This document shows positions 12,016-23,191 of a DNA stretch of 64,000 nucleotides, in pieces. Numbering within the stretch: the stretch's first letter is position 1; each line of letters opens with the position of its first letter. A model generated the notes under the pieces. It worked only from the letters and a program-made list of their open reading frames with translations, was not told the DNA's origin and did no database searches. Both the position numbers and the translations under genes were made by a program. Source of the stretch: Naganishia liquefaciens. Its lineage: Eukaryota; Basidiomycota; Tremellomycetes; Filobasidiales; Filobasidiaceae. The stretch covers positions 1,178,001 to 1,242,000 of the forward strand of contig BLZA01000017.1 in the NCBI GenBank assembly GCA_013423385.1, given 5' to 3'.

Positions 12016-12024
12016 GAACGACCG
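12016..12024 (+). promoter_or_regulatory. GAACGACCG motif, copy 2
   Basis: Second exact copy, 66 bp from the first. It runs on into GCGG, so CCG and CGG triplets typical of Zn2Cys6 operators overlap here. Confidence 0.45.
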
Positions 12025-12735
12025 GCGGTGAAGCAAAGATCACGAGTGCCGCTGTCCGTAAAGGGGAAGCGGTGTGCCGAAGTTGTGAGTGTATCATGTC
12101 GGGCCGGGAGCTATTTGTCCATATTTCGTCGTAGCGTTCGCGCGGGTTTCTTCTTGGATGCACACTGGGAGCGATTTCTCTCGCCGCAACGCAAAAGTTG
12201 GCATCAAGTCCTGGTCCCGCGTACTATCTGAATTCTATCCCGTACTCGGAGATAGTGTGGACACACGTTGCAGGGACAGGTCTTTCTTCAGATATGGTCG
12301 GCGGGACATTGCCTCGAATGAAGCTCAATGTCATCAGGCTAGTGAGGAAGAAGGAAAGTCGGCCGCTGTAACTTTGACTGGTATGGGAAGTCCATTCTTC
12401 TCGGACGCCTCGAAACGAGTCGCCTCGAAAGGCCTGCTAAGTGGCAAAAGGCGCAATCGCAAATGAGAGCAGGTTCCAAAAAATCAGAGCATCGGCGGTC
12501 TGCCCAGAGGTTGCATTTGACAATGGGTAGATCTGCAATTTAGCCTATGCCAGGGTCAGGCGTCCGCGTCTCTAGAGGTACCCAAACTCCTTATCATCAT
12601 TCTGGGTGCAATACCGATTCAGGTGGACGTATCAAACTTGGGCACCACTGCAACATATGCGTTTGTGTCACTTCCCTACAACTCTCACTGGCACCCACCC
12701 TAAAGCCTAATATCAAATGGCTAGTGGAAGATTCC

Positions 12736-14177
12736 TTATTCCAAGTGCTTGATGGCAAAAGTCAAAGCCGGGAGGACAACCTCCTCCCACCATCCCTTCT
12801 CTTCCTCTATCTTTTCCGACCCAAGACCCTCAATCTGGCCGTGTTTCATGCCTGTGCCTACACCGATCTCTGCCTCAACGTCGCAAGCCTTTAGAGCTTT
12901 GTAGAAATCGTATGAATGCTTGGCTGGGATAAGTTCATCCTCTTCAGCGCATAGCACAAACGTCGCTGGAAAATCCTTGGTGACGAGATTCAAGGGTGAA
13001 AATGACCTCTCGTATGGAGCGTTGTGTCCAGCAATCCATGAACAAAGGGAATGATCCTGCGTGAGCTATCGCAACGCAAAATCTGTGAGCACGCGTCCAA
13101 TCATCCTAAGGCAAGTGGCGGAGACTTACTTCGGCTATCCAAAGTATACGGGGAGACATCGAAGCCGACACGTCTGAATCGATTGCTTGCGCTACTGCCG
13201 GCGCCGTCTTACCACGATCGAAAGAGTCCGCTCTGAGCGCAAAGCACGTTAGTCCCCGGAAACACGTTGGAAAGGAATTGCGTAGATCCAAAAGCGCATC
13301 GAAGGAGCGGCTTACTTGATTCGAGGCGCGATAGGGTGCGCAAAGCCTGTTGCGCACGGTCCCTCAAGCAGTTGAGATACTGCCCGTCCGGTGATGGAAC
13401 AGGGATCGACCTGCATCGGCTTATCGAAGAGTGCGAAGTCAACGAGCGGATAGGCGGGCACAATAGCTCGAAGAGGAGGCAGTTGTCCATCGCTCTTTTG
13501 ATTCACGGAAATAATGTCCGCTGCCTATCAATGGAAAGACGCGGGATCAGCTACGTCATGGGAGGCTGAGGACGATACTCACCAAATAAATAACGCACAT
13601 GGCACCTGCGCTCCATCCAAGGGCTATACATCGGGTCGTATCGATAATTTTATCTGTCACTCCAGCCTTGCGGATGGCCTCGTTGAGCTCTGTGTGAATA
13701 TAACGATACCCGTCGAGCAGATCTGCGCGAATATCCCCGATGTGGACACTGCAGGGAGAATGCTTCTCAATAAGTCTGTTCGGCGATTCTGCTAACCAAG
13801 CGAGATTGGACGAGTAGCTTACTGTGGTGCTAGCCTATACTCAAGTGACACAACTGCGATACCTTGCGAAAGGAGGTACCTAACTTGCTTGTAAGGGATC
13901 TGTCGGCTTGTGCCCAGGACCATCCCGCCCCCATGGTACATGCTTTTATGATGGAATAATGGTCAGCTCTTTATCTGGCTTGACCGCCTTGGCGATTGTG
14001 ATGTAGAGGTACCCACATGGCGAGGGGAAAGCCAGTTTCACTAGGGGTTGCCGTAGATGGAAGGTATACATCAATGTGAGGGCCAGAATTCTCGACGTTG
14101 CTGAGGTTCTTGAACAGAAATCGGAAGTCTCTGGGGACCGCATCGTAGGCGGACATGTCGATAGCGGCTCCGGACAT
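12736..14177 (-). CDS. Alpha/beta hydrolase, intron-rich
   Basis: Serine hydrolase of the esterase/lipase (HSL-like) superfamily. Start ATG 14177 (MSGAAIDMSAYDAVPRDF); an upstream in-frame Met at 14237 is an alternative. Seen in order: the beta strand HIDVYLPSTATPSETGFPL, an intron, the oxyanion motif MYHGGGMVLGTSRQIPYKQ continuing without an intron as VRYLLSQGIAVVSLEYRLAP, then ADLLDGYRYIHTELNEAI, the nucleophile elbow ALGWSAGAM (G-W-S-A-G), LRAIVPAYPLVDF, the acid strand ATFVLCAEEDELIPAKHSY and the catalytic His in GMKHGQIEGLG. The triad is complete, so the enzyme looks active. Stop at 12736. It is tandem with the sugar porter and carries a copy of the shared 9-mer upstream. Confidence 0.85.
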
Positions 14178-14241
14178 GTCGAGTCTAAGGAGCAGTTTTC
14201 CCTGCAAGCTCTGCGGGCATACCATTAAAGCACCATGCACG

Positions 14242-14249
14242 TATTATAT
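14242..14249 (-). promoter_or_regulatory. Candidate TATA box of the hydrolase gene
   Basis: TATATAAT on the minus strand, about 65 bp upstream of ATG 14177. Confidence 0.4.
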
Positions 14250-14459
14250 ACAAACGCGCTGAGCAACCTCGGTTATCATAACTGCGGGGTGCCATGATCC
14301 GCGCATGCGCTGCGCCATGCGGCCCATATCTCATCGATGCTATGCGCGTAGAAAGTCCCTCGACTAGCTGTGCAATCTCTGAAATCTACCGGTAGCTCCA
14401 TAGGAACCTTGAGTGCCAGGTCGGTCTCATGTCAGATGCAGGACATCAATCTCTCGACG

Positions 14460-14468
14460 GAACGACCG
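14460..14468 (+). promoter_or_regulatory. GAACGACCG motif, copy 3
   Basis: Exact copy about 285 bp upstream of the hydrolase ATG. A related GAACGAGCGACCG follows within 20 bp, making a clustered pair as upstream of the sugar porter. Confidence 0.45.
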
Positions 14469-15717
14469 AATCGCTGAACGAGCGACCGCGAACGAGCTCC
14501 GTATATTAGCTTCCGAAGACGGAACCATTCAGTCAGGTCGCTCGTATCTGTTCCCGCCGCTTGTGACCAGAGCTCGGTCGACTGTCGGTCAATTCGGTAG
14601 CAACAGGTCACTGCACTTTGGATTTCAATTTCATAAGTTCTTTCACCATCTCAAATACTGGCTCGCATAGACCGTAGCTCCAATCGCAGGAAAAGATGCC
14701 AGAGTTTGTTGAAGTATGTAAGGGTTTGAGCCACCGCAAAGTCTCCCCGGATCTGCTTCGACAATAATGCGATGAGATAGGTTTCTTGTGAAGCTGACGA
14801 CAAATTTCTAAATGACATTGCTGTCGGCTCCCCTGCTCGTCATCTCGTCTTCTTGATAGAGTCGGTCGTGCTTTCAAGGCGAGCTGGCAGAGCGTCAGCT
14901 GTGTTTGTGATAAAAAATGTCTAGGAAAATGCGCCTCTCACCTATATCTTTTCAGACTATAATCCAATTCGGGGGTCTTTATAAGATTGCGGATATTTAA
15001 CGCTAGAGAGCGGCCTGGATGATGCTGATCTTTGAAATGTGCAGATGCCTAGAGACCAATCATAACCGGAACAAATATGCATATTGAAGACCGGCATATA
15101 CATGATCGACAGGATCTGTGTTTGCGCGTTGCTGCCATGGCTTCGCTCTGGGTCCTTCTGGAATCAGTCCGATACCCCATCGTTTCGCCAGCTCCTAGTC
15201 AAGAACTTTCGTACTAGAAACGCTATGAGATGAGGGTAAGATGTGCCAAGCTGTATTTAGAATTAATGCGAAGATTAGGGGTTGAATGAAAGCGGATTGG
15301 CCCATGAATGAGTACATGAAAGGATAACCGAAAAGTCATCCAGCCGGGTCTCTTGCCATTCAGAATCGTTGCATATTATCGAAAGCTATGCATGACTGAC
15401 TCGAAGATGAGATACAATGATCGGACGAGAGCGCGTTGGTTGCGATTTATTGTGTGGCATGCGCTGTGGATCACGCTTGATCAGAAGAACGGGATGAAAC
15501 AGTTGGCTAATTGCAGTGCGGCAATCCACGATGCTGGTGGCACATATTGTTTGGTAATTTGCGCCGCACGGCCCAGCATAACCCATCTTCTGCACACAAT
15601 GGTATTGATCCCATATTGAGCTTGTATCAAGTTTAGCGAGTCGTCGGCCTCTTGCTGATGAGGTAGATCCGTTGCGTATAAGGATGAAAAGACAGCTGGG
15701 TACAGTAGACTGCAAAA

Positions 15718-18344
15718 TTATTGACGATAAAAGTAAGTCAAATTTGATCGAGGATCAAAAGCGACAGAACCGCACCCCTGGTAATAATTGCTAGACATTG
15801 CCTCGATCAAGGACCCTCTCAACGCAGCTACTTTGGCTTGCACGAGCGGCGAGTCGATGGCAATGCGCTTGATCTCGGACAGCATGATGATTTCCGGTAT
15901 CGCCAGATAGCACAAGTTTCCGAGTCGGATCTGAGTGGTATAGACGAGAATTTCGGATTGAGCACCGCGCTTTCAAACAGACCGCATTCATGCTTTACTC
16001 ACCCGTGGATGCACAGATACCGTCTGTGAAGAAGAAGGAAGCTTCAGCTTAGAGCGGAGGTTGTTGCTCATTTCAGACGTCGCGAACCTTGCTGCGCAAC
16101 TGTAATTCTTTGACTTCCTCTAGACACTTGTCGACTTCGCTTGCGTACTCAATCAACTTCTCGTTCATCCCTTCGGCGAAAGTTGGGGCTGTATCGCAGA
16201 ACTTGCGAGCGTTTGAGGCTAGAGCTATCAGGTTAACGCCCAATCCAGCCAGGGCCGTTATCTAATGATCAGAGAAAGGTCAGTGTAAAGATCCTCCATC
16301 CTTACGGCAAGCGAACGCGCGCCTTGCATAAGAAATGAACGGTTTTCCTAGAGGACCAGGAATAGATTATCAGACATACACAGGCGATCACCGGTAGCTA
16401 AAATTACCGGTCTATGCCGAATGTAAGTGCGACATCGTCAAGGGGACGATCTGTAGGGGAATGCGGTAAAAACATGAGCGTTTCGCAGAATCAGGCGCAT
16501 ATATATTGAGCTTGCCGGAACATCCTGAATTCAGAAACATGTCACTCGAAGCATATCGCAGCAGTTTTGGCGCTGTGCTGCTGGATAAACAACCTGCGGG
16601 TGAAGCAAGCGATGTCATAAATGAATCTGCCTTTGGACCCTGTTGCTAACACAATGTATACATACAGATCATCTCTGTGCAGACAGCTTGATCGATCAGA
16701 AATTGGTGCGGATTCGGATCAGCTTGAGGAACAGCCCGGGCATCCTTATTTACAAGGATGTTCTCGGCCAGGGGCACTGCAATGTCGAGCACGCGCTCCA
16801 GTGAAGCTTGCCAATCTTTTTCCTCGGCTAAGCGCTAAACAGAACGAATCGTCGACATAATCAGTACAAGTGTGTCGTCTCCGCAGTTGTTGAGAAAAAC
16901 AGGGTTCTGGTAACTGACATCACGAAACGATAGTAAGAGGCTTGCCGCCAATGCGACGTGACGAGCCTCGACCTCGCCGGCTTGGACACGCGCTCCACTG
17001 CCTGATTTGACGTAGCCCGATGGTAGCTCAAGTAATTGCAGCATTTCCAGCAAATCCAATGCTCTGCGTCTATACAGAGCACTATCTTTGATCATGGTCT
17101 CGGTGATCTGGGCGTTCGCCTGGGCAGGCGGCGTTGTCATGCGCTTTCCTCTGAACGGTTGACAGGCGATGTCTGTGGCGGCGTAAGCGTAGATGGCATG
17201 CTTCAACGCGTCGAGCGAGACAATGGCGGTAAAGCTAGAGAAGTTTGGCGGAGCTCCAAAGACGATTGGCAAGAGGTATTGTAGCCACGGGTTGGTTATG
17301 GGACCTGGAACGGCGTGTATGGGCTGGTGCACGTCAACATAGGGTTCACGGATGGTAATCAAGGTTTGTACTGCTATTCCAAAAAAATGATTGAGCTGGA
17401 CGTACATTTGCGTGAGAACGGACGTAAGCCGTTATTCCTGAATTTGCCATATGCCGAGCTTACCATTTGACCTGTTTCCGTTGTTTGCACATCATGTCGT
17501 ACAACAGCCCGAGATTGGGCGACAAGATCGGGGAAGAACATTTGTAGGTACGGCGTGATAGGCTGCGATGCTTGGGGGATTCGCGGTGTTTCTCTTCCAA
17601 CTTGGAAGATGCTGAGTTGCGGTACTAATGGGAACAGGTCCACTATGGTTTCCGCTTGCCCCTGTTGCGCCTCCAATAGCAAGGGTAAAAGCCACGGTCC
17701 GAGATGACAGGATAACTCGGCGAGTTGCTGGTTCCATACCATTCTTCGGGTAGGGAGCACGGACAACGTTGATCGCTCCGTATGGCCGGTTGGCGAGGCC
17801 ACTTCCATCTCCTCTGGTCCATCGTCGACGGGCACAAGGCGGGCCGAGTCCAAAGTCAACTCGGTCTCGGCGTCTTCAGCCAACGTGAGATCGGCTGGCG
17901 AAACCCTCTCGATCTCTTTCTCGACATTTATCGCAGCTGCTGTCGACTGGGCAGCTTTTTGAGACTTGCGCTCATGGGTGTATACACACTGTAGAGATTG
18001 AAAAGAAGACGTCGAGTCGAGAAGACAAGGCACGCCTGGAATGCAAACTCACTTACCGATCTGCCCCGGTCCTGGCAATTCCGGCACGACGGTTTTCCCA
18101 AATCGCACTTGACTCTCCTCTCCCTGCATATCGCACAGCCGTCCCGAGACTTGGAATGATATCGTTTCTGGCGTCCATCCGACGACAAGGGATCATCGTA
18201 CATGCAAAGATGGCCAGCGTCATTGGGCCAGCGTCGGACGCACTGAACGCACGCTGGCTGATCGAGCGAACACCTGCGTTTTGCTGTCTGACAGGCCTTG
18301 CAAGGACGAAGCATGAGCCGAGGTGTAGACCCCGAGGAAGACAT
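15718..18344 (-). CDS. Transcription factor with two tandem Zn2Cys6 clusters
   Basis: Fungal DNA-binding regulator. Start ATG 18344. Exon 1 (18057-18344, 96 codons) joins in phase to exon 2 (17464-17988). Cluster 1 uses Cys15, 18, 25, 32, 35 and 47 (CKAC...CVQC, with a long 11-residue last loop). Cluster 2 uses Cys70, 73, 80, 87, 90 and 97 (CAICRERRVKC...CRNC, sixth Cys supplied by exon 2). A Lys/Arg-rich linker joins them. Downstream is a helical region typical of the fungal regulatory middle domain (LNHFFGIAVQTLITI, LLEMLQLLELPSGYV, RVLDIAVPLAENILV, FLIDQAVCTEMIC). A terminal part (ALAGLGVNLIALASNARKF, NLCYLAIPEIIMLSEIKRI) ends at TAA 15718 if two short introns near 15.94-16.09 kb are removed. 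Splicing between about 16.26 and 16.65 kb is unresolved. It is divergent from the serine hydrolase gene. Confidence 0.8.
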
Positions 18345-18862
18345 GCGGAGCGGATCGAGGGTGCCTGTATAGCTTGTTTTAGAGCTCGAGTACCGGGCGA
18401 TCCGATCGACGGATATGAACGTTGAATATACACAAAACGGGTGCGTCGCGAGGCTCGCTCGTATTCGATACATGCGTATACTGCGTGCGGTCGTTTGGTC
18501 GTCAGTTGCCGCCGGCTGCTCGCGGGGATCGCCGCCGCACGTTACGCCGTAGCTCATGCCATCCATCGCTCGGGCGCGCGCGGAAGCATTTATTAATTGG
18601 CGACAGGGAGATCCCCCGAAGGTGAACGACCGAAAGAGGAGGCAACCATGATAGAGTGAGTACCCGCTCGGGCCCGCCGTGCTGCTGGGCGTGGCGTACC
18701 GGAGCTGCTTGTGTACACCAGCCTCCTCGCTTGACCGTCCTGTCTCTCAAAATGGCTCGACGTTATAAGTAGGTGACTCGACGGCCGCTCTCGAGGCAGG
18801 CCCTTTTCAGCCTAGTCGGGCGGATACCGAGGATCCACGTTACACATTAACAGTGCGACAGC
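18345..18862. promoter_or_regulatory. Divergent promoter: zinc-cluster regulator / serine hydrolase
   Basis: 518-bp gap with no ORF of note. It holds GAACGACCG, a related inverted CGGTCGTTT at 18488-18496 and a TATA-like TTATAAGT at 18763-18770, about 93 bp before the serine hydrolase ATG. Confidence 0.5.
18624..18632 (+). promoter_or_regulatory. GAACGACCG motif, copy 4
   Basis: Exact copy between the regulator and the serine hydrolase gene, about 231 bp before the latter's ATG. The inverted near-copy CGGTCGTTT 130 bp away lies closer to the regulator start, which would allow autoregulation. Confidence 0.45.
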
Positions 18863-20469
18863 ATGTCTACGCCCTGTCCGATACTCGGCAAAGGAGAAAA
18901 GGAGGGACTCTCCAAGCTCTTGCGCGACGCCATTGATGCCAACAAGATACCTGCTACCTTTATCGGTGTCACCACAGCGCAAGAGACGCTGTTCTCCGAC
19001 TGTGCTGGCGACATTGTTTGTGGGGTTCCCGGATCTGGTCTAGTCGACCCCGATACCAGTACGTCGTTGACCGTCATGTATCCCATCATAACTGACCCGC
19101 GTCATGACAATGAAGCCGTGCAGCTGTTTTCCGCCACCAAGTTTGTCACTACCGTCAGCCAAACTCTTCTTGCTGCCTTGTCTCATAGAGCTGAGGCATC
19201 AAATACATACAGGTCGCTTGCTTGCAACTCGTAGATCAAGGTCGGGTTTCTCTCGACGACCCGGAATACATCAACAGATACCTGCCAGAGCTGGCGGAAT
19301 TAAAGATCTTGAAAGGTTACACTCCTGAAGGCGAGGCGATTACCGTGGATCAAAATCCCAAGGGAGCAATCACTTTGCGAATGCTGCTGAGTCATACGTC
19401 GGGTACGTTGTTGGGTCATATTCGACGTTCTTCTCCCGGCTCAGCCTTTTCATGTCTGTCAGGACTGAGCTATGGGTGGCAAAACGACGTTGGGCGGTGG
19501 CTGACGGAGGCCGGCAAAAGACCCCTTGGCTTCCTGGCCGCGGACGCCTCCATTGACGATTACATCTACCCCTTGGTAACTCAGCCGGGAACCGACTACA
19601 ATTATGGAATTGGCCTTGACTGGGCTGCGTTCCTTCTCGAGCGGGTCACTGGCGAGAACATTAGCGATTACTACCGCAAGCACATCTTCGAGCCGTGCGA
19701 CATGAGGAGCACGGGGTTCTTGCCCACGGCAGCTATCAAGGACAAGTTGATGCGCATGACGTATTACAAGGACGATCACACTCCTGCCGCCTACAACAAC
19801 TCGTTCACCGACGGGTTGCTGCCTAGGCCCGAAGACCCCGATACAATGGGCACTGTTTTCTCCGGCGGCGGCGGGCTCTTTAGCACAGCAAAGGATTATC
19901 TGGCATTCTTGCGAGGTGTCTTGGCGAGCTGCTTCCGACTACGGGCTGAGGATTCTGCCATCCATCCGCTGCTCTCAGACGCGTCATTCCAAGAATTATT
20001 TACCAATGTTTTGACTCCAAAGGGTAAAAAGAGTCTTGTCGAGGCGATGAAACTGCAAACCTATCATGCGCCCGAATTGCTCCAAGATGCGAGCGGAAGG
20101 GATGTTGGCCATTCTGTCGGCCTCTGTCTGAATCACAAAGATTCTAGCGTTGGGCGCAAGGCTGGCAGTGGATGCTGTGAGTATGCCAATGTCATGTATA
20201 GCAAAGGCACCCAAGCTAATCCGGATTTTTATGCCTTGAGGGGACGGAGCGGCCAAGACCCAGTATTGGCTCGATCCAGAAACCGGCATCGCGGTAGGTA
20301 CTTCGTGACGCGATGGGAAAAAGCGTCGAGTATGGTGTTTGCTAATCTTCTGCGTTGTTGCCTGCAGGCGGTCTGCTTTTCCAATATCTTTGCGCCGAAT
20401 CCTTGCCCGTTTATGCAGTTCTATAATGAATACGAGACCGCGCTGTATCAGGCGTTGACTCGCGGTTAA
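18863..20469 (+). CDS. Beta-lactamase-fold serine hydrolase/acyltransferase (EstB/LovD type)
   Basis: Class C beta-lactamase-like enzyme; the family includes esterases and LovD-type acyltransferases. Start ATG 18863 (MSTPCPILGKGEKEG). Seen: the catalytic S-x-x-K in QLFSATKFVTT after the first intron, ACLQLVDQGRVSLDD, ITLRMLLSHTSG, the tyrosine region GTDYNYGIGLDWAAFLLERVTG, FSGGGGLFSTAKDYLAFL, and the third-box equivalent GSGCW-DGAAKTQYWLDP across an intron. The last exon ends with FYNEYETALYQALTRG at TAA 20469. Five to six short introns are evident. The key residues are present, so it looks functional. No secretion signal is seen. A truncated inverted paralog lies immediately downstream. Confidence 0.85.
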
Positions 20470-20515
20470 TGAGTACCTCTTTGCAAGAGGAGTGTATATC
20501 ACTACATCAGATGCG

Positions 20516-21013
20516 TCAAGGTACTTGCCCGATAAGCTTATTTTGGGTGGATGGGCTTGCCATTTTGAAAATTATACGTGTTTGCGGGTGATGGTGTTTG
20601 CATGTTGAAAAAAATTGGCTTGGTACGGGCCCAGGAACAGAGTCGTTTGTCTCATCAACCCTTTCCTGCGCGATTAGCCCGTCTCTACGCATCTCAAGCA
20701 CGAATGCGGGTCTCGCCTTGTGAGACGTCCACGTTGCCATCTCTAGTAGCCGCTGCTCCATCTTGAGCGACGTCACACGCTCCTCATTGACATTCTCCAC
20801 GACCATCCCGCAGGTGCGCCAAGCCCGGCAGTTTGCTTTCATGAACAAGCGATACTTCTCCCCGACATTCGTCGATTTCTGGGTTTCGGATTGGCGCACA
20901 GTGGACATGAGGTCAATTGCCCAAAGGCGCTTCGAATAGCATCGAACGTCCCGGAATAGAGCCCGCTGGCGCCTACAGACAGGCAGTTTTGCAGGGAATC
21001 GCCCCGGACGCAC
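20516..21013 (-). CDS. Unrecognised 165-aa ORF
   Basis: An uninterrupted reading frame in the space left by the decayed hydrolase paralog. A plausible internal start is MSTVRQSETQKSTN, followed by KYRLFMKANCRAWRTCGM and KMEQRLLEMATWTSHKAR. I recognise no family and see no membrane segment or signal peptide. It may be chance or part of an unidentified gene. Confidence 0.2.
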   Translation of the reverse strand: MRPGRFPAKLPVCRRQRALFRDVRCYSKRLWAIDLMSTVRQSETQKSTNVGEKYRLFMKANCRAWRTCGMVVENVNEERVTSLKMEQRLLEMATWTSHKARPAFVLEMRRDGLIAQERVDETNDSVPGPVPSQFFSTCKHHHPQTRIIFKMASPSTQNKLIGQVP

Positions 21014-21070
21014 AAGAGGCCTGACGTCGAGCGAACAGGACCGGGATGAAACGAGGCTGCGGATCTCTCA

Positions 21071-21627
21071 TGGGACGTGTGATTCAGCGCTATCCCCAAC
21101 GTGATACAACCCCCTTACTCTTTGTGACCTGATCCTCGAGAATCGCCTCCCCCTCGTTCATGTATCCCTTGATATTCTGGAGCTCGCCGAGTTTCGGAAG
21201 ATGCTTGTTGACGTCTGCGAGAACATCGAGCGATAACAGACCCCGATCGACCAGCTGCAGGCAAGCTACCTATGTGAACGCGTTCCTATCAGTCGCAATG
21301 CATGACATCAGGCAAGGGCATCGAGGCTTACCGTGGTGACAAGTTTGGTAGCCGAATATAGCTGCAATGCTGACCAGACGCATCTACACGTGTGAGCGGG
21401 GTCGTGGCAAGACATCACCTCTACGACTCACTCGTGCCGAGGTCTACTTTTCCTGACCCAGCCTTCCTACAAACGAGGTCTCCCGCACAGTCGAGAACTA
21501 ACGTCTCTCCCGCCGTGGTAGCCCCGATGAAAATTGCGGGGGTCTTTTTGGCATCGACGGTATCATTCATGAGCTTTGAAAGCATTCCCTTGCCTGCCTT
21601 GTTCAGAGTGGGAAATGGTGTGTGCAT
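21071..21627 (-). pseudogene. Truncated paralog of the EstB/LovD-type hydrolase
   Basis: Inverted partial copy of the adjacent intact gene. Matching blocks are LSKLMNDTVDAKKTPAIFIG (intact: LSKLLRDAIDANKIPATFIG), ETLVLDCAGDLVC, the active-site segment YSATKLVTT, VACLQLVDRGLLSLD and GYMNEGEAILEDQ, with introns at equivalent places. After that, the equivalent of ITLRMLLSHTSG survives only as a shifted remnant (ITLGIALNHTS), and the C-terminal two thirds, with the tyrosine and third active-site box, is absent. The copy therefore cannot be catalytic. Start of similarity is at ATG 21627. It is arranged tail-to-tail with the intact gene. Confidence 0.75.
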
Positions 21628-23191
21628 GCTGGAGTCGCCAAGAATGCCGATAAACAGTGAGTGCGAGGCGCGGTATTGGGGACTTGGTACCGGCGGATTT
21701 GCATTCACAAGGACTGCGTGATCAGTGAACTATGAAAGTCAAAAGCCCACAAGAGATATCAATCACCTAATTGGTACCAAAGTCCGCCTGGGCGTGTTGA
21801 TGGAACAGGGCATTAATCGAGGACTCTGGTGTATTGTTGGCCTTCAGACATGACATGCACTAAGGGCCGATATACCGATCATCTCTGCACGTACGATGTC
21901 ACGTTGACCGAGTTGCACAAACTGATATACGCTGATACAAAACAAGACGATCCGCGGGCGTGCAAGGACCATCGCCGGAACGTCGGGGACCAGTCGGTGC
22001 GACGCACCGGAGCAGCGTGATCTTTCTCCTTGCGGGTTTTTCAGGGTCGAGTCCTCCCGGGCGGCAGCTGTCCCCTTGTCCTCGGACGGAGCCAGCCGCA
22101 TGCCCGAGCCCGATGGGACTGGAGTGTGTGTTTGCTTTCCCGGTGTTTGCGGCGAGGACCTCATCCGGTTCCCTCACCGCGTTGCTCCTGTCTCGGATGA
22201 CGAATAGCGGGCAAGGGTCTCTTGTCACCGCTCCTTGCGATGCCGCAAAGTGCGGACGGGACCCGCAGCGACAGATGGACGACCGAGTGCAGCTGTTCCT
22301 TGACGGCTCGTACGCCATGCCGCGATCCTTGCCTTTCGCTTTCGTGTTGCAGCAATTTCGAAAGCAATTTCCAAAGAAAGCACTCCATCACGCAGCTGTG
22401 GCGCGATGATGCGACTTGCGACGTTTTGCATCGCACCGGAGGTCGCTTCTCGACGTGTACATTTTTTTCTTATGTGCGCTTGACGCGATCAATAAAAAGA
22501 CATGAGAAGGGTGATGGGTGGATACATCAGATGAATAGCCACATCCTCTTGCCAGCCGCCCGACACGCCGCCATCTGCGCGCATCTTCCCCCGCAGATCC
22601 TCTGAACGCAAAAGCATCCCCCTCCTTAAAATTGACTCCCCCAGCTGTCCCCGGAGTCACAGCACGCGGCCTTTGGATAACCAATGAATCGCATCACCGC
22701 ATGCGGCCACCTCCCATCGGGAATCTGGAGCAAGGAGGAAAATACTCCTTTCGGAAGTTATGAAGCGCTAGAGGTAGCATGACGCGCTGTCGGCACGCGG
22801 GGATCATCTTCCGGTCTCTCTGTAGCGCTAAGGTACGTCGGAGAGAACTTTTGCTGCTGTGTGTATCGGTGGGTGGAAGGGCCGCATCAGGTTTCCAGCA
22901 GAGCGGGTGTGCGAGATGGAGGGTTCTCCGACCCGCGCTTCGCTTTCCCCCGTTTTACGGACGGGCAGGGTTCCCTGTCGCGCTCTGTCCTTCTCGGTTT
23001 GTCGTTGTCCTTTTGCCGCCGTGGAAGAACGGACGAACCGATCAAGGTTGTCCACCGAGCCCGCGCGAAACGGGCAACGCCAACTGCGCAAACTGTCCCA
23101 ACAGATTCCTACCGCCGCACCGCCACCTCTTGATCAGCCCTTGTTTCAAAATTTTCCGCAAGGGCGGCCGCGGCCCGCGACCCGATGTGCC
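21628..23191. other. Intergenic, no gene recognised
   Basis: About 1.56 kb. Several overlapping ORFs of 60-170 codons exist on both strands, but none shows a domain, conserved-looking motif or splice pattern that I can support. Confidence 0.5.

Larger units (their letters stand above)
11675..12735. other. Upstream region of the sugar porter
   Basis: About 1.06 kb between the hydrolase stop and the sugar porter start. It holds two copies of the 9-mer GAACGACCG and no convincing gene; the ORFs here lack family features. Confidence 0.5.
14178..15717. other. Upstream region of the hydrolase, no gene seen
   Basis: About 1.5 kb between the hydrolase start and the regulator stop. It contains a TATA-like box, one GAACGACCG and a degenerate GAACGAGCGACCG just after it. 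No coding region is supported. Confidence 0.5.

Noticed and set aside
12089-12466. 125-codon ORF upstream of the sugar porter
   Set aside because: No domain, no splice support and erratic composition; it lies in the probable promoter region.
13830-13880. A very short intron in the alpha/beta hydrolase between the oxyanion motif and the SLEYRLAP strand
   Set aside because: The frame is open throughout and reads YLLSQGIAVVSLEYRLAP, the expected strand; an intron of about 31 nt is unnecessary.
16073-16260. Stop codon at 16073 as the end of the zinc-cluster regulator
   Set aside because: Removing two short introns with good splice sites gives an in-phase continuation with protein-like sequence to a TAA at 15718, so the later stop is preferred.
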